Part shown: one piece after another, positions 51,060 to 59,640 of the stretch
How positions within the stretch are numbered: position 1 is the stretch's first letter
Layout: the number at the start of each line of letters is the position of its first letter
Program-made: the position numbers and the translations under genes
Assembly (NCBI RefSeq): GCF_946998875.1
Contig: NZ_CAMQAY010000006.1
Span: forward strand, 1 to 59,723
Source: an uncultured Peptoniphilus sp.
GTDB taxonomy: Bacteria; Bacillota; Clostridia; Tissierellales; Peptoniphilaceae
Length of the DNA: 59,723 nucleotides
Direction of reading: 5' to 3'
Notes under the pieces: model-generated
Told to the model about the DNA's origin: nothing
Database searches by the model: none
Seen by the model: the letters and a program-made list of their open reading frames with translations, nothing else

Positions 51060-51924
51060 CACTGTCCTCCCTTTGTATCAATTTATTTCTAATAATTGGC
51101 ATTTTTATATTTTCTCTTTGCATAGTTTTTAAAATCTCTGCCCTTATTGCATATTCAATGTCATATTGGTTGCCCTGCCTTGTATAATAGACAAGACTCA
51201 TCTTGTAGGCGTCCTTGTCATTTTCAGTAACTCCCCAAAAATTTGGTCCCAGGACCATGTCCTCGTGGTCCCTATATTTTTCTAGGGCTTCCTTTATTTT
51301 CTCACTTACAAAGGATGGGTCGCAAGAATTATCCACATAAAAATCAATTCTCGTCCTCACATTTGACCTTTCCTTATTGGAGACAATGGAGATATTGCTG
51401 TTGGGAATTATGTGAAGAATCTTATTGAAGTCGCGAATTTTTGTAACCCTAAGACCCACATCTTCCACTACACCTTCAATGTCTCCTATTTCAACTAAGT
51501 CTCCAACAGAATATTGGTCCTCAAAGATAATAAAAAATCCATTGATTAAATCCTTTACCAGGTTTTGCGCGCCAACACCTATTGCCAGTGAAAAGACACC
51601 TAGAGTTGCAAGTATAGGCGCAATGGAAATTTTAAAGACGCTCATAATTATTGTCAATCCAATAAAAATTAAAACAACTTTTAAAATTCTCTTTATTAAA
51701 TTTGCAACTGTGACAATCCTGTTGTAGGAGCTCTTTTCTTTTATCTTTTCTGAATTTAATTGTCTATTAATAAAACCATCTATAATTTGTAAAATTATAA
51801 AAATTCCAATAATTATGGCTGCAACTACAGCAAACCTCTGCCAAGAGCCAAGACCTCCAAAGGTAGACTGAAGGGCCGCATCAGCTTCATTTGCAACAGC
51901 GCTTGTGTTTTTCTTTAAATTCAC
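51046..51924 (-). CDS. small-conductance mechanosensitive channel MscS family
   Basis: Tension-gated channel that protects against osmotic downshock. 292 residues with three N-terminal membrane segments (about 30-50, 80-105, 110-135). The pore helix and upper beta domain are LGVFSLAIGVGAQNLVKDLINGFFIIFEDQYSVGDLVEIGDIEGVVEDVGLRVTKIRDF, in order GVGAQNLVKD then YSVGDLVEIG. It follows the DUF5711 gene directly and precedes DUF951. Confidence 0.93.
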   Translation of the reverse strand: MNLKKNTSAVANEADAALQSTFGGLGSWQRFAVVAAIIIGIFIILQIIDGFINRQLNSEKIKEKSSYNRIVTVANLIKRILKVVLIFIGLTIIMSVFKISIAPILATLGVFSLAIGVGAQNLVKDLINGFFIIFEDQYSVGDLVEIGDIEGVVEDVGLRVTKIRDFNKILHIIPNSNISIVSNKERSNVRTRIDFYVDNSCDPSFVSEKIKEALEKYRDHEDMVLGPNFWGVTENDKDAYKMSLVYYTRQGNQYDIEYAIRAEILKTMQRENIKMPIIRNKLIQREDSDAIL

Positions 51925-51925
51925 T

Positions 51926-53005
51926 TTACACCTCTTTATAAGTGGTTTCTATTTTATTTTCATCTTCTCTCACTGCATTTGAATTGACAACGGAATAAAG
52001 ATTTAGCTCGCCATTTCTAAGGGCGCCAATTAAAAGTCCGTTGATTTTTATTTTGTCAAGAGAGTAGCCAAGTCTCGTGTAAAACTCTCCACGATTTCCT
52101 ATTTCTCCACCAACATCGCTAGGTCCATAGACATAAATTGAGCCAGAGACATTTTCCATTTTGTTGACATTGGCTGCAATTATTTTTTTCTCGCCAGGCT
52201 TTAGAGCATAATCATACTTGGTGATAATGCCTGAGTGAAGAAGATAAGTGTCCCTTCCCTCCACTAAAACATCGGAGATATTGGGTATCTTCGCCTCATA
52301 TTTTTTGCCTTCATCCATAAATCTATAAATGGACTTGTCTGTAAGGGCGAGGACAGACCTCTTGTCCTTTTTCACAAAGAAGACTATCTCGTGATTTAGG
52401 ACCTGGCTCTTTTTATTTCCCTTGTGAAGAGAATAAAGAAGAGAAGAATAGCCACTGGCATCATTTTTTATCTCTGCAACAGAAAGATTTTTTGAATCTA
52501 AAATGTCGTGAGTTAAAATTTGATTTCCCGTCCTGTAAATTTCTGTGAGAGTAGAGTCATTGCCCATTAAGTATAAAATTTCATTTTTCTCGTCAATTAC
52601 ATGAAAAATAATATTTGCATTTTCATAGGAAATGTTAAAGACTTCGCCCTTGACATCTGTTGTAGAAAGAAGCTCGCCCATTTCAGAGTACATGTGGACC
52701 TTGCCCAAGTCCTTTTCATACAAAAAGGCGTAATTGTTGGCGAAAAATGCCTCAATATTTTCGTCTTCTCTCTGAATTTTTTTTATGATGTTGCCATCTC
52801 TATCTGTTATGTATAAAACAGGATCAGCCCACAAAAAAACTGACTTAGATGAAATGGAAAAGTCCTTTATGGGCTCATTGACACTTACACCCTTAAGTCT
52901 AACAATGGTTCTGTCCTTGGAAAAATTTTTGTGGTTAAAATATAAAAATCCAAAAAATATTAATAATAAAACTAAAATTATTGCGTGATTTTTCTTTAAT
53001 TTCAA
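51926..53005 (-). CDS. DUF5711-like membrane-anchored beta-propeller protein
   Basis: 359-residue protein with one N-terminal membrane anchor (HAIILVLLLIFFGFLYF) and a large extracytoplasmic part. The repeated short beta units (FLWADPVLYITDRDGNIIKKI, FLYEKDLGKVHMYSEMGELL, FHVIDEKNEILYLMGNDSTL) suggest a beta-propeller. The plan fits DUF5711, for which no function is known. It ends one base before mscS, so an envelope-related role is suggested by the neighbour only. Confidence 0.7.
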   Translation of the reverse strand: MKLKKNHAIILVLLLIFFGFLYFNHKNFSKDRTIVRLKGVSVNEPIKDFSISSKSVFLWADPVLYITDRDGNIIKKIQREDENIEAFFANNYAFLYEKDLGKVHMYSEMGELLSTTDVKGEVFNISYENANIIFHVIDEKNEILYLMGNDSTLTEIYRTGNQILTHDILDSKNLSVAEIKNDASGYSSLLYSLHKGNKKSQVLNHEIVFFVKKDKRSVLALTDKSIYRFMDEGKKYEAKIPNISDVLVEGRDTYLLHSGIITKYDYALKPGEKKIIAANVNKMENVSGSIYVYGPSDVGGEIGNRGEFYTRLGYSLDKIKINGLLIGALRNGELNLYSVVNSNAVREDENKIETTYKEV

Positions 53006-53065
53006 AATATCACTCCCGACTTAATTATAACATTTATAAAATTATTTTTGCATTTTTTTGCAATT

Positions 53066-53090
53066 AAAAAGAGATGCCTTAAACATCTCT
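53066..53090 (-). terminator. terminator of EamA gene
   Basis: GAGATG and CATCTC arms, short loop, T run on the minus strand. Confidence 0.8.
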
Positions 53091-53097
53091 TCCTTCT

Positions 53098-53997
53098 TTA
53101 CTTTTTATTCAAAACCACTGCGCCTAGGAGCACAAAAATTAGTCCAAGTATTATATATATTGTGAGTTCTTCGCCAAGGACTAGGACAGATAAAATTGTT
53201 CCAAAAATCGGAATAAATAATTTGTATATGCCAAATTCACTTGCACTGTGCCTTTGAAGGACTGATGTCCAAATTGTAAAAGATGTGGCTGAAATAAAAG
53301 CTCCATAACACAGCATGAGGAAGAATTTTAAGCTAACATTTACAGGAGATTTGTGACTCAAAGCACCAATAATTATAAGTGGAGTGGCTCCAAGGAGAAA
53401 TTGTGTGCCTGTCATTAAAAAGGAATTTTGATCTCTTCCATATTTTCTTATTAAAACTGATGCAAGGGCGTTAAGTGTTGTGGCGATTAAAATAAATCCT
53501 TCACCGGTAAGCTTAAAGTGAAAGTTCCCTGCATCCTTTAAGTTAATTATGATTATGCCAATAGAACCAATAATAAGGGCTGCAACTTTTCTCTTAGTGA
53601 ATTTTTCATCGGCAATTAAAATTACAGAAATTATTACAGTTATAAAGGCATTTGATGCTTGGATTACTGCTGCAAGTGAGCCTAGCGTGTTGGAAAGACC
53701 GATGTAGTAGGTGCTGTACTGAAGTGTTGTCTGTATTAGGGCCAAAATTATTATAAATTTGTAATTTATTTTGTCCCTTTCAACTTTTTGTCTGTTAAAA
53801 ATAAAAAAGTATATATAGGTCAAAAGCCCCGCCATAAAAAATCTTATGCCAGCAATAAAAATTTTTCCGCCAGGGTCATTTGGCAAAATCCCAGCTTCTA
53901 TATAAGTGAGCTTTATGAGGGGAATGGCAGAACCCCAAAGGAGCATGGCCATAAGAGAAAAAATTATCGCCCATTTTTTTTCTTTAATTAAGTTCAT
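53098..53997 (-). CDS. EamA-type DMT superfamily transporter
   Basis: 299-residue membrane protein with ten predicted helices in two EamA repeats (AMLLWGSAIPLIKLTYIEAG at the start; TLNALASVLIRKYG and FGIYKLFIPIFGTILSVLVLGEE later). It is distinct from the other EamA protein in the window (25452-26357). Substrate unknown. Single gene with its own terminator. Confidence 0.88.
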   Translation of the reverse strand: MNLIKEKKWAIIFSLMAMLLWGSAIPLIKLTYIEAGILPNDPGGKIFIAGIRFFMAGLLTYIYFFIFNRQKVERDKINYKFIIILALIQTTLQYSTYYIGLSNTLGSLAAVIQASNAFITVIISVILIADEKFTKRKVAALIIGSIGIIIINLKDAGNFHFKLTGEGFILIATTLNALASVLIRKYGRDQNSFLMTGTQFLLGATPLIIIGALSHKSPVNVSLKFFLMLCYGAFISATSFTIWTSVLQRHSASEFGIYKLFIPIFGTILSVLVLGEELTIYIILGLIFVLLGAVVLNKK

Positions 53998-54021
53998 CTT
54001 TACCTCTCAGTTTTCCTAAAT

Positions 54022-54042
54022 AAAAAAGGAGGTTGCCCTCCT
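54022..54042 (-). terminator. terminator of wecG-tkt
   Basis: AGGAGG and CCTCCT arms, four-base loop, TTTTTT on the minus strand. Confidence 0.9.
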
Positions 54043-54053
54043 AATTTTATATT

Positions 54054-56003
54054 TTAAAGTTCTTCTATCTTTTTCTTAATATTTTCTGCTGTGAAGCCAA
54101 ATCTTTCAAAGACTTCAGAGCCCTTGCCACTTGCACCAAAGGTATCTATGGAAATTGCCATGCCCTTTATGCCAATGTACTTGTGCCAGCCAAAGGATGA
54201 AAGTGCTTCAAGAGAAATTCTCTTTTCTATTTTTGAAGGTAATATTTTTTCCTTGTAATCAGAAGATTGCCCATCAAAAAGTTCCATAGAAGGCATTGAA
54301 ACAACACGCACTCCCTTAAGTCCCTTTGCTGCTTCAAGAGCAAGAGAAACTTCAGATCCTGTTGCAATTACAATTTTTTCAAGCTCGCCCTCTTCTTCTT
54401 TTATAATGTAGGCGCCCTTCATAATGTCTCTTGATGAATTTTCAAGTTGTGGCAAGTTTTGTCTTGAAAGGGCAAGAACAACAGGTGTGTTCTTAGAATT
54501 AAAGGCAAGGTTAAGTGACGCTGCAGTCTCTCTTCCATCAGCTGGTCTCAAAACAATAATGCCAGGAATTGATCTTAGCATAGCCAAGTGCTCAATTGGT
54601 TCATGAGTTGGGCCATCTTCGCCAACTCCAATGGAGTCGTGAGTGAAGATGTAGACATTAGGCAAGTTCATTAGGGCAGCAAGTCTAATTGTTGGCTTTA
54701 GATAATCGCTAAATACTAAAAATGTTGCAGCATAAGTTTTTAGTCCGCCGTGAAGGAGGATTCCATTAGTAATGGCTCCCATGGCATTTTCGCGAACGCC
54801 AAAGGTTAAGTTTCTGCCAGATCTATTTTCCTTTGAAAAATATTCTTCGCCCTTTAACATAGTCTTATTTGATGGACCTAAGTCGGCAGAGCCGCCAAAG
54901 ATATGGATGTTGTCTTTTGCAATTTTATTTAAAACTTCTCCAGATACGCTACGAGTTGCCATGTCCTTAGTGAAAGAATCGTAATAAGAATCTTCTAATA
55001 ATTCCTTCTTTTCAGGATTAAAGGAAGCCTTGTAGTCCTCATATTCCTTTGGATATTTTTTAGCATACTCTTCTTCAATTTTTTTCTTTTCAGCAGCTTT
55101 TCTTGTATTTTCTTCTACAATTTTTTTGAAGTGATCTCTCACATCATCTGCCACATAAAAATCTTGGTCAGGAAGTTCAAAAAACTCACGAGTTGACTTT
55201 CTATTTTCCTTACCAAGAGGTTCGCCGTGAGCCTTTGCAGAGTCTTCTCTAGGTGAGCCGTAGCCAATTTTTGTCTTCACTTCTATTAGTGCTGGCCTTT
55301 CTGATTTTTTTGCCTCTTCAATTTTTTCATTTATTTCGTCTAAATTATTTCCATCACTAACTAGGAAAGTGTCCCAGCCAAGAGCTTCATATCTCTTTCT
55401 CACATCTTCAGAGAAGGCAAGGTCAGTTGAGCCTTCAATGGAAATTTTATTGGAATCGTAAAGGACAATTAATTTACTTAATTTTAAGGTGCCTGCAAGG
55501 GAAGATGCCTCGTTGGAAATTCCTTCCATTAAACAGCCATCGCCAACTAGGGCATAAGTATAGTGGTCTACAAGTTTTAAGTCATCTTTGTTGTAAAGGG
55601 CTGCAAGTTTTTCTTCTGCAAGGGCCATACCAACTGCCATGGAAACTCCTTGACCAAGGGGACCAGTAGTTGCCTCAACTCCCCTAGTGTGATTATACTC
55701 AGGATGACCTGGAGTCTTTGAGTCAAGTTGTCTAAAGTTTTTTAAATCATCAAGGCTTAGACCGTAATCAAATAGATAGAAAAGTGAATACAAAAGAGCA
55801 GACCCATGTCCTGCAGACAAGATAAATCTGTCCCTATTTTCCCAATCTAAGTCCTTAGAATCTCTCACTAAATGATTTTTAAAAAGTGCGTAAGCCATTG
55901 GGGCAGCACCTAGTGGAAGACCAGGGTGTCCTGAGTTTGCACTTTCAATTTGATCCACTGACAGCATTCTTATAGTATTAACTGCTTTATTTTCGATATT
56001 CAA
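54054..56003 (-). CDS. tkt: transketolase
   Basis: TPP-dependent enzyme of the pentose phosphate pathway, about 649 residues. The N-terminus NIENKAVNTIRMLSVDQIESANSGHPGLPLGAAPMAYAL is typical. The TPP motif starts GDGCLMEGISNEASS and ends near YDSNKIS. The second half contains FGVRENAMGAITNG and THDSIGVGEDGPTHEPIEHL. The TTG at 56003 has GGAG at good spacing and gives the usual start; a GTG at 56018 overlaps the wecG stop. The two genes are translationally close. Confidence 0.95.
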   Translation of the reverse strand: MNIENKAVNTIRMLSVDQIESANSGHPGLPLGAAPMAYALFKNHLVRDSKDLDWENRDRFILSAGHGSALLYSLFYLFDYGLSLDDLKNFRQLDSKTPGHPEYNHTRGVEATTGPLGQGVSMAVGMALAEEKLAALYNKDDLKLVDHYTYALVGDGCLMEGISNEASSLAGTLKLSKLIVLYDSNKISIEGSTDLAFSEDVRKRYEALGWDTFLVSDGNNLDEINEKIEEAKKSERPALIEVKTKIGYGSPREDSAKAHGEPLGKENRKSTREFFELPDQDFYVADDVRDHFKKIVEENTRKAAEKKKIEEEYAKKYPKEYEDYKASFNPEKKELLEDSYYDSFTKDMATRSVSGEVLNKIAKDNIHIFGGSADLGPSNKTMLKGEEYFSKENRSGRNLTFGVRENAMGAITNGILLHGGLKTYAATFLVFSDYLKPTIRLAALMNLPNVYIFTHDSIGVGEDGPTHEPIEHLAMLRSIPGIIVLRPADGRETAASLNLAFNSKNTPVVLALSRQNLPQLENSSRDIMKGAYIIKEEEGELEKIVIATGSEVSLALEAAKGLKGVRVVSMPSMELFDGQSSDYKEKILPSKIEKRISLEALSSFGWHKYIGIKGMAISIDTFGASGKGSEVFERFGFTAENIKKKIEEL

Positions 56004-56014
56004 AATTCCACTCC

Positions 56015-56767
56015 TCACTCAACTGAATTTTTATCTCTCATAACTGCTAACAAAAACTTTGGCAAATCAATTTGCCTCTTTAACCTAGATGGATTTTTTA
56101 TAAGCCTGTAGAGCCACTCCAGCCCAAGCTTAATAAAAATCTCTGGTGCCCTATTTGCCCTGCCAGATAAAATGTCAAGGACGCCACCATTTCCAATAAT
56201 AACTTTTGCCTTTAAATCATCTTTAAATTCGTCAATCCACTTTTCCTGACGGGGAAAGCCAAAACCGACAAAGATGATGTCAATGTCCTTTGAATTTATC
56301 TCTTCAATTATCTTTTTTTCTTCCGGCGAAGTTTCGCCATCTATCCTAGAATTGAAATAGCCATTGTGATAAGCTGCAACATGAAGATTTTTATACTTTT
56401 CATTGACGGACTTTGCGGCATCCTCTGCCACGCCTTCCTTGCCACCTAAAAAATATAAATTAAGTCCCATCTCATCTGCCAGCTCAAGAAGTTTAATAGA
56501 AGTATCAAAACCTGTGACCCTTTCTTTTAAAGGCTTCTTTCTCATCTTTGATGCGTAGATAAGACCAATGCCATCAGCCAAAATTAAATCGCCTGAATTA
56601 ATTAAATGTCTAAGCTCCTCGTCTCTTTTAGCTGCCATGACAATCTCTGTGTTTGGCGTGTAAATTTTTTTAAGACCCTCTGTCTTTAAGAAGTCCCTTA
56701 AAATATTTTCACACTCTTTATTATCAATGTTAAAAATTTCAACTCCAAAAATTTTTATTTTTTCCAT
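56015..56767 (-). CDS. WecG/TagA/CpsF family glycosyltransferase
   Basis: GT26 enzyme that adds N-acetylmannosamine (or a related sugar) to a polyprenyl-linked acceptor in wall teichoic acid or surface polysaccharide synthesis. 250 residues. The signatures are YTPNTEIVMAAKRDEELRHLI, DLILADGIGLIYASK, GFDTSIKLLE and FVGFGFPRQEKWIDE. The C-terminal basic tail (RLIKNPSRLKRQIDLPKF) is typical for membrane binding. The ATG at 56767 has GGAGAG upstream. An insertion sequence lies less than 100 bases upstream. Confidence 0.93.
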   Translation of the reverse strand: MEKIKIFGVEIFNIDNKECENILRDFLKTEGLKKIYTPNTEIVMAAKRDEELRHLINSGDLILADGIGLIYASKMRKKPLKERVTGFDTSIKLLELADEMGLNLYFLGGKEGVAEDAAKSVNEKYKNLHVAAYHNGYFNSRIDGETSPEEKKIIEEINSKDIDIIFVGFGFPRQEKWIDEFKDDLKAKVIIGNGGVLDILSGRANRAPEIFIKLGLEWLYRLIKNPSRLKRQIDLPKFLLAVMRDKNSVE

Positions 56768-56913
56768 ATATCTCTCCGCTAATAAGTTTATCACATAGAA
56801 AGTAGCATTTCTATTATTAATATTTTTTAAAGTTTAAATTTTTGCAAATATCTTTAGATTGCACTGACCCCCGAAATTTGGACCTAAAAATTCAACTTTT
56901 TGGGTGTCTTTTA

Positions 56914-57420
56914 ATGGCAAAATATAGTTATGAATTTAAACGAAAGTTGGTAGATGGATATCTAAAAGGTAAAACAAGATATTGTCAGTTAGAGGAAAAG
57001 TATGGTGTTAACAATACTCAAATTATCAAATGGGTAAATAATTTCAAGGAATTTGGAGCTGAAGGTTTAAAACGTTCTAGAAATAATCGCGAGCATAGTG
57101 TAGAGTTTAAATTAGAAGCAATCACACGATACGAAACAACTGAACTCAGCTATCAACAACTTGCCCTAGAACTTGGTATCCACAATTATAGTCTCATTGC
57201 TAACTGGAGAAGGAAATATAAAGAGAATGGTATTGATGGTCTGCATTCCAAGGAAGTAGATAGACCAATGAAAGGTAAATCAAATAAAATTCAAGATTCT
57301 TCACATTTAAAGCAAAATATAATGAGCCTTGAAACACGTGAGCAATTAGAAAATCGTATAAAAGAGCTAGAAGCTGAAAACAGAAAATTGACCATTCAAA
57401 AAAATTCTGGGAACAGCTAA
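56914..57420 (+). CDS. IS150-type transposase OrfA, frameshifted near its end
   Basis: DNA-binding protein of the element, 168 residues as read. It has two tandem helix-turn-helix units (YSYEFKRKLVDGYLKG; HSVEFKLEAITRYETTELSYQQLALELG) and a leucine-zipper-like end (REQLENRIKELEAENRKL). The frame ends early at an A7 run (57398-57404). In the -1 frame the expected continuation FWEQLRSLEREEAMNKR runs to a stop at 57494. One A appears to be missing from an original A8, or slippage restores it. The ATG at 56914 is the likely start. Confidence 0.8.
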   Translation: MAKYSYEFKRKLVDGYLKGKTRYCQLEEKYGVNNTQIIKWVNNFKEFGAEGLKRSRNNREHSVEFKLEAITRYETTELSYQQLALELGIHNYSLIANWRRKYKENGIDGLHSKEVDRPMKGKSNKIQDSSHLKQNIMSLETREQLENRIKELEAENRKLTIQKNSGNS

Positions 57421-57451
57421 GGAGTTTGGAGAGGGAAGAAGCAATGAACAA

Positions 57452-58336
57452 AAGGCAAGGAACACATCCAAACACCGACAAGAATACCCGCTAGCAGAGA
57501 TCCTTTCCGCAGTTGATTTTCCAAAATCAACATTTATGTATTGGCAGAAAAAATGGACCGAAGAAGATAAAGATAAATCTTTAAAAGATGAAATTCTTGA
57601 TATTAGACTCAATAACAAAGACTATGGTCATCGTAGAATACGCCTGAAAATTAAAAATCGTGGGTGGCTTGTTAACAAAAAGAAATTGCAACGAATAGTG
57701 CAAGAATTAGGACTTCAGGTTCGCTCATATGGTAGAAAATACAAGAAGTACAATTCATATAAAGGAACTATTGGGAAAATTAAGAAAAATCGAATCAATC
57801 GTCAATTTGAAACCAACATCCCATATCAAAAAATCACTACAGACACCAAAGAATTTAAATATTATGTAGAAGATGAACAAGGGAAACTTCAAACAAAGAA
57901 ACTCTATTTAGATCCATATCTAGATATTTTTAACATAGAAATCATTAGTTACACAATTTCAGATCAACCAATTGGAGAGACTATGTTAAAAGGTCTTGAA
58001 GAAGCTATTCAAAAAACAACTTCCTGCCCTTATCGACGGACCTTTCACTCGGATAGAGGCTGGGGCTATCAAATGAAGAATTATCAAGCCATATTGGTAG
58101 AAAATCACATTTATCAAAGCATGTCAAGAAAAGGAAACTGCTATGACAATGCTCCAATAGAAAACTTCTTTAGTATTCTCAAACGCGAAATTTATGATGG
58201 TTATGTCTATCGTAGTCGCAAGGAATTAAAGAAAGCTATCGAAGAATTTATCAGTTATTACAATGAAGATCGAATCAAAGAAAAATTAGGAGGTCTTGGT
58301 CCAAAACAATACCGTGAGCAAATGAAAGCAGCATAG
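57452..58336 (+). CDS. IS150-type transposase OrfB (DDE integrase)
   Basis: Catalytic subunit of the rve/DDE family. The frame is open upstream of the ATG at 57536 and is probably entered by -1 frameshifting at AAAAG near 57450 (in the extended OrfA frame), giving RQEYPLAEILSAVDFPKSTF before MYWQKKW. The DDE residues are visible: TTDTKEF (first Asp), FHSDRGWGYQM (second Asp) and NAPIENFFSILKREI (Glu). YNEDRIKEKLGGLGPKQYRE is the usual C-terminus. The start coordinate is approximate. Confidence 0.85.
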   Translation, partial: KARNTSKHRQEYPLAEILSAVDFPKSTFMYWQKKWTEEDKDKSLKDEILDIRLNNKDYGHRRIRLKIKNRGWLVNKKKLQRIVQELGLQVRSYGRKYKKYNSYKGTIGKIKKNRINRQFETNIPYQKITTDTKEFKYYVEDEQGKLQTKKLYLDPYLDIFNIEIISYTISDQPIGETMLKGLEEAIQKTTSCPYRRTFHSDRGWGYQMKNYQAILVENHIYQSMSRKGNCYDNAPIENFFSILKREIYDGYVYRSRKELKKAIEEFISYYNEDRIKEKLGGLGPKQYREQMKAA

Positions 58337-58462
58337 AAAAATTTTATGTAAAACAAAATCGAGTAAGCATTTTGCTCACTCGATTAAGTCCAACTTTTTA
58401 GGGACACTCTACCTTCTATTTGAAAATTTTCATAAACTATTTATACAAGTATATTAATGAAT

Positions 58463-59629
58463 TCACTTTCCTTCATACTCATTTTTTATTTCTTTTATTA
58501 TATCTGTATCATCTAAAGTTGCTCCAATAAATCCTAAAATTGTTTTTGCACCATTTGTTATTGCTTTCTTCGAAGCATCAGATCCTACTAAATCAGCAAA
58601 TTCTTTTGTATGCAAACTAATATCCTTGTGAGTAATAGCTACAGAAGGATGAAAAGCTGGACATCTGTAACTTACATTTCCAATATCTGATGAACCTGCT
58701 GCTTTTTCATGTTCACTATTTTCCATTCCATTTTCTTCCATTATTTTGGAAATTAAATTAGTACCAGTTGTATTATATTTCATGTCCATAAAAGGGTAAC
58801 CATGTCTAGTAATATTAAATTTTGTCCTTGTTGCCTTAGCACTGCCTTCTATTACATCTTTCATCCATGGAACTAACGTATCTTCAACATATTTTGAATC
58901 ATTAGACCTAAATGTATAAATACCACTAGCATACTCTGGTATTACGTTTGTTGCAACACCACCATTTGTTATATAACCTTCAATTATTGTTTCTGGCCTT
59001 ACACATTTTCTCATTAAATCAAATCCATGGATTGCAAGCATTAGACCATCTAACGCTGAATTTCCTTCCCATGGGGATGCTGCTGCGTGAGCCGGTCTTC
59101 CAAAAAATTCTATTTTAAAAGTTTCAAAAGCCAATAATTTCCAATTAGGTCTATTGTTTGTATCTAAGTGTACCATTATTACATAGTCGTACTTGTCAAA
59201 GGCACCCCTATCAGCCATTGGAATTTTCAAACCTTCATTTTCTTCATCTGGCGTTCCTATAATATCTACATTGGCATTTATTAAATCTTCATTATGTTTA
59301 ATAACTAAGGCAGATAAAACAGATATAGCACAGGAAGCTGAGTGTCCACAAGCGTGACCAACTCCTGGAAGAGCATCATATTCTGTTAAAATTCCAATTC
59401 TAATTTTAGAATCTTTTTTTTCTATAACTTTTCCTAAAAAAGCTGTTTCAATATCATAATAACTATCTTCTACTGCTATATCGTGTTTTGATAAAACTTC
59501 TTTTATTTTTTTTACAGATCCAAATTCTTGACCTGGTAACTCAGGATTATCGAATAAATATTTATTTAATGCAAAAGCTTCTTCTTTATACTCGTCAATA
59601 TTTTCAATTAATCTCTTTTGTATGTTCAT
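58463..59629 (-). CDS. M20 family amidohydrolase/metallopeptidase
   Basis: Metal-dependent hydrolase, 388 residues, of the M20 branch that includes AbgB-like aminobenzoyl-glutamate hydrolases and aminoacylases. The metal-binding motif is GVGHACGHSASCAIS, the catalytic acid region is PDEENEG, and GRPAHAAASPWEGNSALDG lies in the dimerisation domain. SSDIGNVSYRCPAFHPSVAI supplies the late histidine region. The ribosome site TAGGAGAT overlaps the stop of the preceding membrane protein gene, so the two are coupled. Its 3' end runs toward the IS element and no terminator is seen before it. Confidence 0.9.
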   Translation of the reverse strand: MNIQKRLIENIDEYKEEAFALNKYLFDNPELPGQEFGSVKKIKEVLSKHDIAVEDSYYDIETAFLGKVIEKKDSKIRIGILTEYDALPGVGHACGHSASCAISVLSALVIKHNEDLINANVDIIGTPDEENEGLKIPMADRGAFDKYDYVIMVHLDTNNRPNWKLLAFETFKIEFFGRPAHAAASPWEGNSALDGLMLAIHGFDLMRKCVRPETIIEGYITNGGVATNVIPEYASGIYTFRSNDSKYVEDTLVPWMKDVIEGSAKATRTKFNITRHGYPFMDMKYNTTGTNLISKIMEENGMENSEHEKAAGSSDIGNVSYRCPAFHPSVAITHKDISLHTKEFADLVGSDASKKAITNGAKTILGFIGATLDDTDIIKEIKNEYEGK

Positions 59630-59640
59630 AATTAAATCTC

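Larger units (their letters stand above)
56865..58406 (+). mobile_element. IS3 family insertion sequence, IS150 group
   Basis: About 1.54 kb with two transposase frames. The ends are imperfect inverted repeats of about 23 bases: left TGACCCCCGAAATTTGGACC and right (reversed) TGTCCCTAAAAAGTTGGAC. A hairpin (ATCGAGT.AGCA / TGCT.ACTCGAT, 58360-58386) sits inside the right end. No clear 3- to 5-bp target duplication is visible (CAC on the left, CTC on the right). It lies between wecG and an M20 gene. Confidence 0.88.

Noticed and set aside
2605..56018. Possible tRNA genes in intergenic regions
   Set aside because: No GTTC-type T-arm with flanking acceptor pairing was found in any gap; the T-box leader at 36 kb is the only tRNA-related RNA.
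56862..58409. Target-site duplication of the IS3 element
   Set aside because: The three bases outside the ends differ (CAC and CTC), and shifting the end by two bases does not give a match either.
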